Below, in pieces: positions 36,445 to 45,614 of a DNA stretch of 64,000 nucleotides (position 1 is the stretch's first letter; each line of letters starts with the position of its first letter). The notes beneath the pieces are model-generated. The model had not been told where the DNA came from, did not search any database, and saw only the letters and a list, made by a program, of their open reading frames with translations. Position numbers and translations under genes: made by a program. The stretch comes from Prolixibacteraceae bacterium (GTDB taxonomy: Bacteria > Bacteroidota > Bacteroidia > Bacteroidales > Prolixibacteraceae), in contig CP082230.1 of the NCBI GenBank assembly GCA_019856515.1, positions 5,022,001-5,086,000 on the forward strand, written 5' to 3'.

Positions 36445-38124
36445 ATGTCAAAGTTATTGGTAGAAGTAAAACTTGGTCCTCGAGCAGAACTCTTTAATGT
36501 GAAATACCAAACGAAAAATAAGTTCTACAGAGATAACATAAATATTGACACGGATCAATATCGCATTATTCTAGATGGCGTATTTGTAAACAGACTAGAT
36601 CTGTGCACCCACTACCGGAAAGAACAATGGAGTGAAGTCATTAATGAACTTGTGAATCATTATGGATTAACATTTCACGAGAGACTTAGAGGGTCTTACT
36701 ATGGTTTGATTTATGACAAACAACGAAGTGAATGGTGTTTTTTTGGGGACGAGATCAACTCAAAGCCACTTTTCTACTACCAGTCAAAGGACTTTGTTTT
36801 AATGGGGAATAATATTTTTGATATGGTTTCTCATATTAAGAGCAAAGGTGATAGTGTGTCTATATCCATCCCTTCATGTTATGATTTATTGACTCGAGGG
36901 TTTATGGTTGAGTCTAATACAATCGTTTCAGAAATAAATAGATTAAGAACTGGCTTTCGTCTAAGGGGTTCAAATGACCTTGCTTATACTGAATGTTATT
37001 ATAAAATTTCATTAAAGTCAGACAATTCCATTAAGATGTCAGATGCTGTCGAGATTGTTGATGATCTGTTTTTGAAAGCTATAGATCGAAATTTTAAACT
37101 GGATGATGATTATCGTTTCAAACATATCGCATCATTAAGTGGTGGATTAGACTCTCGAATGACAGTGATGATGGCTCACAAGATGGGATATGATGACCAA
37201 CTAAATTTTACTTTTGCACAATCTGGTACGTTGGATTCGGAAATAGCTTCCCAAATAGCTTCAGATTTAAATCATGAATGGATTTTTCAATTTCTTGATA
37301 ATGGTAACTTCTTGAAGAATCTTGATCAGACGACCCAAGTTTCACAAGGACTCGCATTATATTTTGGATTTTCTCATGGCTATTCAATGATTAAGAATAT
37401 TAATCTTGATAATTATGGTGTTGTACATACGGGACAAGTTGGGGATGCTGTAATAGGTAGTTTTATGAATACTCCTACGGGGCAGGATAGAATTGATCCC
37501 AATGGGGGAGGGCATTCACTTGCTTTTTTGGAAAAACAGAGCTTGATGGATTTGAATTTCTATGAGAATCAAGAACATTTTATGATCTATAATAGAGCAT
37601 TAGGGGCTGCCAACATGGGAAGTAATGTGTATTATCAATATACCGAATCATTATCCCCTTTCTTAGATCATGACTTCTTATCATCACTGTATAATATTCC
37701 ATTATCGTTACGTTATGACCATCGTTTGTATAAGAAATGGATACTTACCAAACATCCTGAGTGTGCAAGATATATTTGGGAGGGGATAGGATGTAGAATC
37801 GACAGTCCAATGGCTCGCAGATTATCTATAGGCAAGTATAGCATTATTTGGAATCGTATTCCTGCATTTGTACTTCGTGGGTTAAGAGTACAACCAGATA
37901 AGTGGAATGACAAAACACATATGAATCCAATAGGTTACTATTATTCTCATAATGACTCATTACGAAAATGGATGAATTCGTATGTAAATGAATCTATTGA
38001 TCTATTAGATTTTGATAAAGAGTTGAAACATGATTGTTTGAGGTTATTTAATTCAGGGAATTGTTTAGAGAAAAACCTTACATTATCTCTATTAGGGATG
38101 ATCAAAGCGATAGATAAATGTTAA
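36445..38124 (+). CDS. Asparagine synthase-related protein without the glutaminase cysteine
   Basis: 559 aa from ATG 36445 (MSKLLVEVKLG). The N-terminal half resembles the class II glutaminase fold (LRGSYYGLIYDKQRSEWCFFGDEINSKPLFYY) but has no Cys2, so it should not hydrolyse glutamine. The C-terminal half is an ATP-pyrophosphatase synthetase domain with the PP-loop SLSGGLDSRMT (about 230-240), FTFAQSGTLDSEIA and HTGQVGDAV. Such proteins form amides using free ammonia or another amine. The start of the flippase gene overlaps its stop by 7 nt. Homologous pairs in O-antigen loci amidate uronic acid sugars (WbpS-like); lasso cyclases share the fold, but no precursor or protease gene is seen here. 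Function unresolved. Confidence 0.8.
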   Translation: MSKLLVEVKLGPRAELFNVKYQTKNKFYRDNINIDTDQYRIILDGVFVNRLDLCTHYRKEQWSEVINELVNHYGLTFHERLRGSYYGLIYDKQRSEWCFFGDEINSKPLFYYQSKDFVLMGNNIFDMVSHIKSKGDSVSISIPSCYDLLTRGFMVESNTIVSEINRLRTGFRLRGSNDLAYTECYYKISLKSDNSIKMSDAVEIVDDLFLKAIDRNFKLDDDYRFKHIASLSGGLDSRMTVMMAHKMGYDDQLNFTFAQSGTLDSEIASQIASDLNHEWIFQFLDNGNFLKNLDQTTQVSQGLALYFGFSHGYSMIKNINLDNYGVVHTGQVGDAVIGSFMNTPTGQDRIDPNGGGHSLAFLEKQSLMDLNFYENQEHFMIYNRALGAANMGSNVYYQYTESLSPFLDHDFLSSLYNIPLSLRYDHRLYKKWILTKHPECARYIWEGIGCRIDSPMARRLSIGKYSIIWNRIPAFVLRGLRVQPDKWNDKTHMNPIGYYYSHNDSLRKWMNSYVNESIDLLDFDKELKHDCLRLFNSGNCLEKNLTLSLLGMIKAIDKC

Positions 38125-39587
38125 ATGAAGGAAAGAGCATGTTGTTTGGTGGTTTAAAATGGAGTTCTATCAATAAGATCATGACTTCCATTTTTCACCT
38201 TGTACAGGTTGCTGTTTTGGCACGGTTTCTCGATACTGATGTTTTTGGATCATTGGCTATAGCGATGGTTGTAGTTAGCTTTACTCATGTGTTTGTCGAA
38301 ATGGGGGTCACTACTGCTCTTCTACATAAACAGACAATATCTAAAGTGCAATACTCTAGTTTGTATTGGCTTACAATTATCTCATCTTTATTGAGTTATT
38401 TCGTCCTATTTTTAGTTGCACCTATTATTGCCGAACTTTATAACTCCATGGGGTTAGTTGATGTAATAAGAGTACTTGGATTAAATCTTATTTTGATCTC
38501 TTTAGGAAAATTACATCATACATTTCTACAAAAGAATTTTATGTTCAGAGAGATCTTTTATGGGGAATCTATTTCAGTATTAATAGGCACCGTATTTGCG
38601 ATCACTCTATGTTTTAATGGTTATGGAATATATAGTTTGGTCTACTCCACTTTAATAAGATCGGTTGTTGCAAGTTTAGTTTTTATTCTGATAGATTATG
38701 CCAGGCACCCTCTGCTGTTCACCATATCAATTCATGGAACACTCTCTTTTTATCGAATTGGGTTCTATTCGATGGCGACTTCACTATTAGACTTCTTGTC
38801 CAAAGAGATGGATATAATAATTTTAGGTGCAGTATTATCACCTTCTTCTGTTGGGGTTTATACTCTTTCAAAGGAGTTCGGGTTAAGGCTGTTTAGGCTG
38901 ATAAATCCTGTTATAACCTCTGTTTTAAGTCCCTATTTCTCCTTGATGCAGCAGCAAAAAGAGAAGTTAAAAGAGACCTATTTAATGGTTGTTAGAGCCA
39001 TGGCCCTTATAAATTTCCCTATATATATGATAGTTGCATTAGGTGCAGGAGAGATCCTAACTGTCTTTTATGGATCAGCCTATTTTGAAGGTAGAACGGT
39101 TCTATTATTCTTATCATTGGCATATGCCATTCAGGCCGTCGGTAGTCCTGTTGGTGCACTACAGGTGGCAACAGGTAAAACAAATCTCGGATTCTATTGG
39201 ACTGTAGTTCGTGTGATAATTACTCCAGTTGTAATATATATTGGTAGTTTGGGAGGAATGAATATGGTCGCACTTTCTTATTTTATTGTATCTCTTATCT
39301 ATCAGTATCCTGCATGGAGAATAATGATAAGAAAGATGATATCCGTACCATTTGTCAACTATCTACGATGTTATGTTTGGACTTTGATGGTAATGCTTAT
39401 TAGTCTTATCTTAAGTATGATGATCTGCTCATATATAACGGTTTCATCCATGATATTACTTTTATGTTGTAAAGTGTTCATCGTCTTATCTATTTATGCG
39501 GTCTTAACTTACTTTATGAATCCTAAAGGAGGACATCTGTATGTGATTTGGATAAAAGACATAAAGAAACATCTATATTCTGTATGA
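38118..39587 (+). CDS. Oligosaccharide flippase (Wzx/MATE-like)
   Basis: 489 aa with 12-14 membrane helices. N-terminal MLFGGLKWSSINKIMTSIFHLVQVAVLARFLDTDVFGSLAIAMVV is the standard polysaccharide synthesis/flippase start; VGVYTLSKEFGLRLFRLINPVITSVLSPYFSLMQQQ is the mid-domain signature of the WzxC-like subgroup. Predicted to move a lipid-linked glycan across the inner membrane. Overlaps the AsnB-like gene by 7 nt, which ties amide formation to an exported glycan or glycolipid. Distinct from the flippase at 56744 in the capsule locus. Terminator downstream. Confidence 0.92.
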   Translation: MLNEGKSMLFGGLKWSSINKIMTSIFHLVQVAVLARFLDTDVFGSLAIAMVVVSFTHVFVEMGVTTALLHKQTISKVQYSSLYWLTIISSLLSYFVLFLVAPIIAELYNSMGLVDVIRVLGLNLILISLGKLHHTFLQKNFMFREIFYGESISVLIGTVFAITLCFNGYGIYSLVYSTLIRSVVASLVFILIDYARHPLLFTISIHGTLSFYRIGFYSMATSLLDFLSKEMDIIILGAVLSPSSVGVYTLSKEFGLRLFRLINPVITSVLSPYFSLMQQQKEKLKETYLMVVRAMALINFPIYMIVALGAGEILTVFYGSAYFEGRTVLLFLSLAYAIQAVGSPVGALQVATGKTNLGFYWTVVRVIITPVVIYIGSLGGMNMVALSYFIVSLIYQYPAWRIMIRKMISVPFVNYLRCYVWTLMVMLISLILSMMICSYITVSSMILLLCCKVFIVLSIYAVLTYFMNPKGGHLYVIWIKDIKKHLYSV

Positions 39588-40385
39588 AGAAGATCTATGC
39601 GGAATGGATATATAATGATCGGACTTACAGGCCTTCTCAGTCTCTTTGACCTAATACCTATCGCTTCGCACTGGGCTATTAACTGTAGCACTTTCAGTGC
39701 ATGCCGCAATAACATGAGTTCGAAAAAATGATTTATCTGTTCAGATCAATAAACAGGGTTTTATTAGTAATAAATACTGACTATAACTAAAAGGTTGTTG
39801 CATTAGGATCTATATTTTATGACCCTAATATTGGGATATTCCATTACAAGCCCAATGAATCCTCTTTGATTTATTGGGCTTGTATTTATCTAGCCAAAAT
39901 AAAGGCTGTGCTTTATATTTGTTTGATATCGTGTATGTTCTGTTGTTAAACATGTTCTGTTTATTCTTAATTAAAGGAGTATTATGCTACTTTTATATAA
40001 GAGTCTATTAAGTTGGAATACAATGTGTTTGTTTTTAATATATGTGTAATATCTTAATTGAGTTGTAACTGCTTCATATAGGTTCTAACAGTAAAACTAA
40101 AAAGACACAACTATTCATCTTAGATTTGTTTAATATAAGATAATGTGCATGAAAATAAAAAGGGCATAAGTTGATCATCTCTAAATTTATGTTGTACGTT
40201 ATTTAATATCAGCTCTTATAGCTGAAGTTTTTAAGATAAAGCCTTATTAATGGCTATGTCTTTAGTGTGATTAATAGATCTGTTCGTAAAGTCTCATTTT
40301 AAAATTGAATGTCAAAAATAAAGACAGTCATGTCGTTATATGATATGGACTGTTGTTTATTCATTTAATAATAAATATCTGCTTT
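39588..40385. other. 800-nt intergenic region: divergent repeat, terminator, GH85 leader
   Basis: Contains (i) at 39628-39700 a distant relative of the 45-48 kb repeat family, with AGGCCTTCTCAG, CTGGGCTATTAAC and a GCACTTTCAGTGC hairpin in place of CCCTTTCAGGG; (ii) a terminator at 39846-39890; (iii) AT-rich leader of the GH85 gene with a small stem ACAGTC / GACTGT at about 40323-40352. The 68-codon minus-strand frame at 39509-39715 spans (i) and is not credible. Confidence 0.6.
39846..39890 (+). terminator. Terminator downstream of the flippase gene
   Basis: 11-bp stem ACAAGCCCAAT / ATTGGGCTTGT, with further partial pairing inside (GAAT...GATT), followed by ATTTATC. It lies 258 nt after the stop. 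Confidence 0.65.
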
Positions 40386-43300
40386 ATGAAAAGATTATGC
40401 TTTTTGACCTGCCTCGTTGCAGTATTAATAACTTCTTTAACTGCTGGGGCTATGAATCCCAAGAAAAAGTTAAAGAAGATGCCTTCAAACCAAACCTACA
40501 CTTGGACAAAAAATACCTCCACAATACTACAGTGGGTTCCTGGAGAAGGTGATAATGCCTATACTAGAAGTACCGTTCCTCTCGCGAAACGTAGACAGAT
40601 TGTTGGCTTGAAAGCCAATGCAAATGCTCGCCCTAATGAGGCTAAAGTTCATGTGCTTTCCATGTCTGCCTCTCCCGATGTAGGACGTGCAAGTAACCGT
40701 ACTCCTCATGGATATTTAAGTGATGAGCTATGGTGTTTTAGCTTTTGGCAATATGTTTATAGTTATGCTTGTTGGGATATCAACTATGCTGGACCTTTTA
40801 ATATGAAAGCACCACCGGCAGATATGATTGATGCAGCCCATCGTAATGGTGTTCGTGCCTATGGCTTATTGGGTGAAGGTCCAAGCAAGTGGTATAATAT
40901 TCTATTACGAAAAGAGCTGGATGGTCGTTTTAGAGTAGCGGATAAGCTTATTGATGCCTGCGAATATTTTGGCTTCGATGGTTACTTTTACAACTTCGAA
41001 AGATCAATCAATTCGACTCAAGCAAGATTGCTGAGAGAGTTTTTGAAGTATTTTGAAACAGCTTCACAGAAGAGAGGTCTTGATTTGTCTATTCATTTCT
41101 ATGATGCCTTAACTCTGTCAGGAGTGGTGAGCTATCAGAATATGCTTAACGATGCAAACAAAGCCTTCTTTCAAGATGGGGACGACCTTGTTAGTGACGA
41201 GTATTTCTTAAACTACTGGTGGACAAGAAACAGTTCATCCTCTATGACATCCCACTACCCTTATCGTTCTAAGCAGAAGGCTATTGAGATTGGACGTAGT
41301 CCATATGATGTATATTCGGGTATTGAGTTAGAGAAAACAGTTAATGATGTACTAAATCGTAATGTGAACACTAGGTGTATGCCGCTGGTCTGCCCCAAAG
41401 GGCATCCACACCACACCTCTATAGGACTATTTAACCCTGATGCTACTACGTGGCGTAGAGCAAAAACAATGGATGATTTCTATGATCGTTCTAGTCGATT
41501 CTGGGTAGGACAGAATCACAATCCAAAGAAAACCGTTGGCCCTTGGCACTGGAAAGGCATTGCAAACTATATCCCTGCTTCAACGCCGATTACTTCCATC
41601 CCTTTTGTAACCAATTTCGGTACTGGTCATGGTAAGAAGTTCTTTGAGAATGGAAAACAGATTCGCAATCGTCCATGGAGTAACCGTACGTTCCAAGATA
41701 TCTTACCAACATGGAGATGGATGGTATTTAGTACTGGGGCTAAAGTTGCTGTGGATTTCGATTGGAGTGATGCATTCTATGGTAGTAATAGTTTGAGAAT
41801 AAAAGGCGATGTGACTGCGGATAATGAGGTTCGTCTCTATATGTCCGACTTGCCTGTCTCTACAGAGACTAATTTTCAAGTGGTGTATAAGAGTGGTAAA
41901 GCCAATCAACCTACGCATATGAAGCTTGCACTTTGTACGAACCCGAAAACCAAAGAGTGGCACTATTTCCCTCTAGGTAGTAGTACTTCTGAAGAGTGGA
42001 ATATGAAAAATATAGCTATCGGTCAGTTGGCAGGTAAGCGAATTAAGGCTGTTTCATTATTAGTTGAGGGGGCTGCAGGTAGTAATTATGAGATGAAAAT
42101 AGGTCGTTTTGCGGTATTGAATGGAACACCAGTGGCTCCAGCAGCAGCATCTAATCTTTCGATCGTAAGTCAAGTCGAAGAGACTGCTGATGTGGCTTCA
42201 GTAAGTTTGAGTTGGGATCATTCTTCAGACATCAATGATAAGAGGATCTATTATTATAATGTTTATAAAAAGAGTGCAGATGGAACTCGCACTCATTTAG
42301 GTGGAAGTAGTTGTGAAGGATATTTTGTGCAAGAATTGAAACGTCTTCCTACAGAGAATAAGGCTGTGATCGAAGTGGTGGCTGTAAGCAATGACTTTGC
42401 ATATTCCGATCCAATAACAATTCCTGTGTCATTCCAAAGTGTTGCAACTCCAGTGGCATCTTTTGATGCCAACATTAAGAGAGTAAAGGTCAATTCAGAT
42501 GTGACGTTTAGTTCAAAATCAACTGGAGCCTCTGTTTTCGAATGGTCTTTTGAAGGGGGAACCCCAGCAACAAGTACGCAAGAAAATCCAGTGGTACGCT
42601 ACAACACTCCTGGAGACTATCGTGTAACATTGAAAGTAACCAACGCCAATGGTGATGATACGATGGTGAAAGAGAATTACATCACCTGTTTCGAAATTCC
42701 ACAAGTTCCTATGGAAACTAAGCAGGTGTCATTATCGTCACAGTGGCAAACTATTTCACTGTCTAATGTGTATACTACTCCTGTGGTTGTCGGAACCGTA
42801 ACTGTTCCATCAAATAGTGCCGTAAGTGCAGTCGTTCGCATTAAAGATGTTACTGAGAGTAGTTTTCAAGCCAAACTGCAGGTGCCAAGTAATAAGCCAT
42901 TAACAGAGAACTATACAACCCATTTCTTGGTGGTCGAAGAGGGAGTCTATACCCAGGCTAGTCATCAGTTTAAGATGGAAGCGAAAATTGTGTCAAGTGT
43001 GAAAACTTCATCACAACCGAATGGATACATCTCTGAATTAAGAAACTATTACAACAGCTATACAACCCCTGTGGTGTTAGGGCAAGTAATGAGTAATAAC
43101 AACCCTTCTTGGTCTGTTTGTTATACCAGTTCAGATGTGACGACTAATCCTCCAACTGCATCCAAATTGTCCGTGACAAAGCATGTTGGTGAAGCATCTG
43201 TCGGTCACTATACAGAACAGATTGGCTATATCGTAATGGAGTCAGGACGTCATCACTTACAAGGCATGGAGATTCAGTCTGGAGTCACCTCCGCTTCAGT

Positions 43301-43853
43301 ACGTGGAATGGATGGATATAGTGCTGCAGGAGCCAATTATACCTCTTTGACAGGAGCGAATTTTGCATCAGCAACCCAAGCAGGAATCAAAGGAAATAAT
43401 GGAGGATGGCCTGCCCTTTATAGTAGCAATGCAATTCAACCCAATGCACTATCTCTAGTTTGTTTGGAGGATCAAGTGACAGATGTTGAAAGAACACATA
43501 TTCCTGAGAATATTACCTATATGGTGATGCGTACGACTACAACAGATGCTGTCACATCACGCAAATTAATGGATACCAAATCAGAAACATCCGTGGTTGC
43601 ACCGATAGATGTTACTCTCTATCCGAATCCTTTTATTTCGGTGTTGAATATTCGTTCATCCTATGAGTTCGCCTTTGCTGGACAGATAAAAATTCGAAAT
43701 ATTTTAGGGCAACAGATCTATTCTCGACCTACGGATTCGGGTTACTTCTATCCAACGCAAATCGATCTATCTTCATTTGACAAGGGAATATATATATTCG
43801 AATTGGTAGATGGAGATCGTGTTGTCTACAACACGCGAATAGTAAAGTACTAA
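40386..43853 (+). CDS. Secreted endo-beta-N-acetylglucosaminidase (GH85) with PKD domain and T9SS sorting domain
   Basis: Cleaves the GlcNAc-GlcNAc core of N-glycans. 1155 aa from ATG 40386 (MKRLCFLTCLVAVLITSL signal peptide); the open frame 11 codons upstream lacks a signal-like start. GH85 catalytic domain about 60-450: WCFSFWQYVYSYACWDIN, AHRNGVRAYGLLGEG, and GFDGYFYNFERSI holding the catalytic pair N203 and E205. A jelly-roll region follows, then a fibronectin-like segment, a PKD domain (about 685-768, FEWSFEGGTP and YRVTLKVTNANGDD), and a type IX C-terminal domain from about 1073 (LYPNPFISVLNIRS through YIFELVDGDRVVYNTRIVKY), predicting cell-surface or extracellular location. Strong terminator after it, so monocistronic. 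Confidence 0.93.
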   Translation: MKRLCFLTCLVAVLITSLTAGAMNPKKKLKKMPSNQTYTWTKNTSTILQWVPGEGDNAYTRSTVPLAKRRQIVGLKANANARPNEAKVHVLSMSASPDVGRASNRTPHGYLSDELWCFSFWQYVYSYACWDINYAGPFNMKAPPADMIDAAHRNGVRAYGLLGEGPSKWYNILLRKELDGRFRVADKLIDACEYFGFDGYFYNFERSINSTQARLLREFLKYFETASQKRGLDLSIHFYDALTLSGVVSYQNMLNDANKAFFQDGDDLVSDEYFLNYWWTRNSSSSMTSHYPYRSKQKAIEIGRSPYDVYSGIELEKTVNDVLNRNVNTRCMPLVCPKGHPHHTSIGLFNPDATTWRRAKTMDDFYDRSSRFWVGQNHNPKKTVGPWHWKGIANYIPASTPITSIPFVTNFGTGHGKKFFENGKQIRNRPWSNRTFQDILPTWRWMVFSTGAKVAVDFDWSDAFYGSNSLRIKGDVTADNEVRLYMSDLPVSTETNFQVVYKSGKANQPTHMKLALCTNPKTKEWHYFPLGSSTSEEWNMKNIAIGQLAGKRIKAVSLLVEGAAGSNYEMKIGRFAVLNGTPVAPAAASNLSIVSQVEETADVASVSLSWDHSSDINDKRIYYYNVYKKSADGTRTHLGGSSCEGYFVQELKRLPTENKAVIEVVAVSNDFAYSDPITIPVSFQSVATPVASFDANIKRVKVNSDVTFSSKSTGASVFEWSFEGGTPATSTQENPVVRYNTPGDYRVTLKVTNANGDDTMVKENYITCFEIPQVPMETKQVSLSSQWQTISLSNVYTTPVVVGTVTVPSNSAVSAVVRIKDVTESSFQAKLQVPSNKPLTENYTTHFLVVEEGVYTQASHQFKMEAKIVSSVKTSSQPNGYISELRNYYNSYTTPVVLGQVMSNNNPSWSVCYTSSDVTTNPPTASKLSVTKHVGEASVGHYTEQIGYIVMESGRHHLQGMEIQSGVTSASVRGMDGYSAAGANYTSLTGANFASATQAGIKGNNGGWPALYSSNAIQPNALSLVCLEDQVTDVERTHIPENITYMVMRTTTTDAVTSRKLMDTKSETSVVAPIDVTLYPNPFISVLNIRSSYEFAFAGQIKIRNILGQQIYSRPTDSGYFYPTQIDLSSFDKGIYIFELVDGDRVVYNTRIVKY

Positions 43854-43984
43854 TAGTACCCACCTTTTTTACATGAACTGTTTTTAAGTTTTTTATAAAA
43901 AAAAGGAGCCATTATGTATAATTTTTTGTCTGATATAAATGGTCGTATTTTAGCTTTCTATGTATGACAAAAAGTTGATTGTTG

Positions 43985-44023
43985 AAAGAGAGGTGTTCTT
44001 TGGAGCATCTCTCTCTCTTTTTT
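43985..44023 (+). terminator. Terminator of the GH85 gene
   Basis: AGAGAGGTG pairs with CATCTCTCT (one G-U) around a loop of about 12 nt, followed by CTCTTTTTT. Located about 130 nt after the stop codon. Confidence 0.75.
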
Positions 44024-44054
44024 AGGATCTTTCCAAGAATTGGTGGAAAACAGG

Positions 44055-44216
44055 TCATATTAGGCCATGTCTACTCGCTAGTCTAAAGTCTAATATGCTA
44101 CTGTCTAGATGTGTCCCCTCGATGAAATTATAACTCATTCTAAATCTTCTTGCTCGTCTCTCTACCGTTTGTACAATAGCGTTAAATCCACCTAAAATAT
44201 CAATGTTTATTTCATT
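44055..44216 (-). pseudogene. Possible transposase C-terminal remnant
   Basis: A 53-codon stretch on the minus strand ends with TGA at 44057-44055 and contains GGFNAIVQTVERRARRFRMS, which resembles the C-terminal end of ISL3-like transposases (N-x-x-V/I-Q-x-x-x-R-x-A-R-G-F/Y-R). It has no start codon, and an in-frame TAG lies just upstream. Low-confidence identification from motif shape only. Confidence 0.3.
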
Positions 44217-44246
44217 CTATATGCAGTGGTCAAACAGCCGCTGAAA

Positions 44247-44424
44247 ACGGTCTTAAAACCTATTGAAAACGGTTCCAATACGGTGACTTTACATGAATAA
44301 CGCAAAGCTTATTCGGAGTTGGGCCATAAAAATTGCCAAAATATTGAGTGAACTATGAAGGAACCATGAACTAAGTATGAACCATCACCGTATTTGAACC
44401 GTTTGAGAGTCGTTTTAAGACCGT
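44247..44424. repeat. Long imperfect inverted repeat
   Basis: Arms 44247-44286 and 44385-44424 (40 nt each) match at 33 of 40 positions as reverse complements; both begin or end with ACGGTCTTAAAAC and contain AATACGGTGA. Loop 98 nt, without ORF. Could be a miniature transposon or a folded RNA. Confidence 0.75.
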
Positions 44425-44648
44425 GTTATATTAGGGTGAAATATCTGGTTGTCGATGGTGAAATAGGTATAAGGATAGGGGCATGCGAGAGTGGTGATTT
44501 CCTTATACGAAAAATTGACAGCTATTAAATTGCCGTTTACAGGTGTGAGATTGAGAGAGTAAGATGAACTTTGTAAAAGATGTTCTCTCCCCCTCTCTTT
44601 AGGTTTTCTCCTTAACTTCTAAGAGGATGATAAGTGTCTTCTCCTAGC

Positions 44649-44738
44649 TTTGTCCATATTTTATCCATGGTACCCCCATGATTCAGCCATCGATACCCCC
44701 GAAATCGATGGACGAATCATGGCTGAACCATGGACAAA
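44649..44738. repeat. 90-nt nested hairpin
   Basis: TTTGTCCAT, GGT, CCATGATTC and CCATCGAT on the left pair in order with ATCGATGG, GAATCATGG, ACC and ATGGACAAA on the right, with small internal loops and a 9-nt apical loop (ACCCCCGAA). No ORF of substance depends on it. Confidence 0.8.
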
Positions 44739-45085
44739 GGTAAGAGAAGGTACAGTTCAGATACAAAGTAGGGTAGGAGGATGTACTTTGAAGCTATATC
44801 CCACAAGGTGTGATTTTGTGAAGTGTGGGCTTTGGATATGTACTGATGTTGTACCATTGTGATGATGAATATATATTTATAAAGTTCCACAACATTGTTA
44901 AGTTGAATTCGGAAAACAAGAATAAACGTCCGAATGATTGCTTATATTGAATCCTGTTATTGACCTATTTCAATATATAAAAATGTGATGGTATAACAAA
45001 GAGTGTGAGTGTATTTGTTTGAAATAAAGCGTATTGCATTTATTGGTGTTTGAAAAATAATCTGCGGCAATACTGTTTTTCGGAC

Positions 45086-45205
45086 AGGCCTTCAGCCCTT
45101 GGTTGTGGGGGGGCTTCTTTACCCAAGGCTCCAATCGATTTCTTGACCTTGCGGTCAAGAAATGGTCTCCACCATTGGGCTAGGTTCGGTTTCCCCTTCA
45201 GGGAA
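45086..45205 (+). repeat. CCAAGG/CCATTGGG structured repeat element
   Basis: Full copy: AGGCCTTCAGCCCTTGG, ACCCAAGGCTCCAA, inner hairpin TTTCTTGACCTTGCGGTCAAGAAA (split here as TTTCTTGACC and GGTCAAGAAA), CCACCATTGGGCTA and terminal CCCCTTCAGGG. Further copies lie at 47217-47336, 47528-47648 and 47868-47986. Confidence 0.8.
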
Positions 45206-45270
45206 CACTTCAACAACAAATAAAATCTGTTTCATCAGTTCAATCTGTTTCATCAGTGTCCCATCCCGTG

Positions 45271-45540
45271 TGTTTCAACCCTTCGTGTCTTTGCGTCTTC
45301 GTGGTTCTTTCGATCTTTGCGCTTCAACTCTTCGTGCCTTATGCGTCTTCGTGGTTCTTTCCCCCTTGCGCTTCAACTCTTCGTGCCTTATGCGTCTTCG
45401 TGGTTCTCTCTATCCTTGCGCTTCAACTCTTCGTGCCTTTGCGTCTTCGTGGTTCTTTCGATCCTTGCGCTTCAACTCTTCGTGCCTTATGCGTCTTCGT
45501 GGTTCTCTCTATCCTTGCACTTCACTCCTTTGTGTCTTAT
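45271..45540. repeat. Tandem ~50-bp repeat array (five to six units)
   Basis: Units of about 49-51 bp, each containing TTCAACTCTTCGTGCCTTA, GCGTCTTCGTGGTTCT and ending CCTTGCG, follow one another without spacers. The unit is itself built from shorter CTTCGTG-type phrases. Three overlapping open frames across it reflect the lack of stops in the repeat rather than coding. Not a CRISPR: there are no unique spacers. Confidence 0.85.
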
Positions 45541-45614
45541 TTCCCAGATTTGGTGCAACTTGTCACTCACCTGCTTCTCATTTATGAACGGTAGCCACTC
45601 TAGGGGCTGCTTAA

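Larger units (their letters stand above)
43854..45614. other. 1.76-kb intergenic region rich in hairpins and repeats
   Basis: In order: GH85 terminator (43985-44023); a possible transposase remnant on the minus strand (44055-44216); a 178-nt imperfect inverted repeat (44247-44424); a 90-nt hairpin (44649-44738); then from 45086 the CCAAGG/CCATTGGG element and a tandem ~50-bp repeat block (45271-45540). The frames at 44650-44862, 45162-45587, 45256-45594 and 45317-45655 run through these structures and are not accepted as genes. Confidence 0.65.

Noticed and set aside
36445-38124. Lasso-peptide cyclase
   Set aside because: The fold fits, but no precursor peptide, leader protease or RRE gene is visible nearby; the overlapping partner is a glycan flippase.
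39509-39715. 68-codon ORF on the minus strand
   Set aside because: Overlaps the flippase C-terminus and a diverged copy of the structured repeat; better explained as repeat DNA.
44650-44862. 70-codon ORF at 44650
   Set aside because: It is open because it reads through a nested hairpin; the amino-acid sequence shows no family features and no conserved start context.
45271-45540. Possible CRISPR array
   Set aside because: Units follow each other directly with no unique spacers, the repeat is about 50 bp and imperfect, and no cas genes are present.
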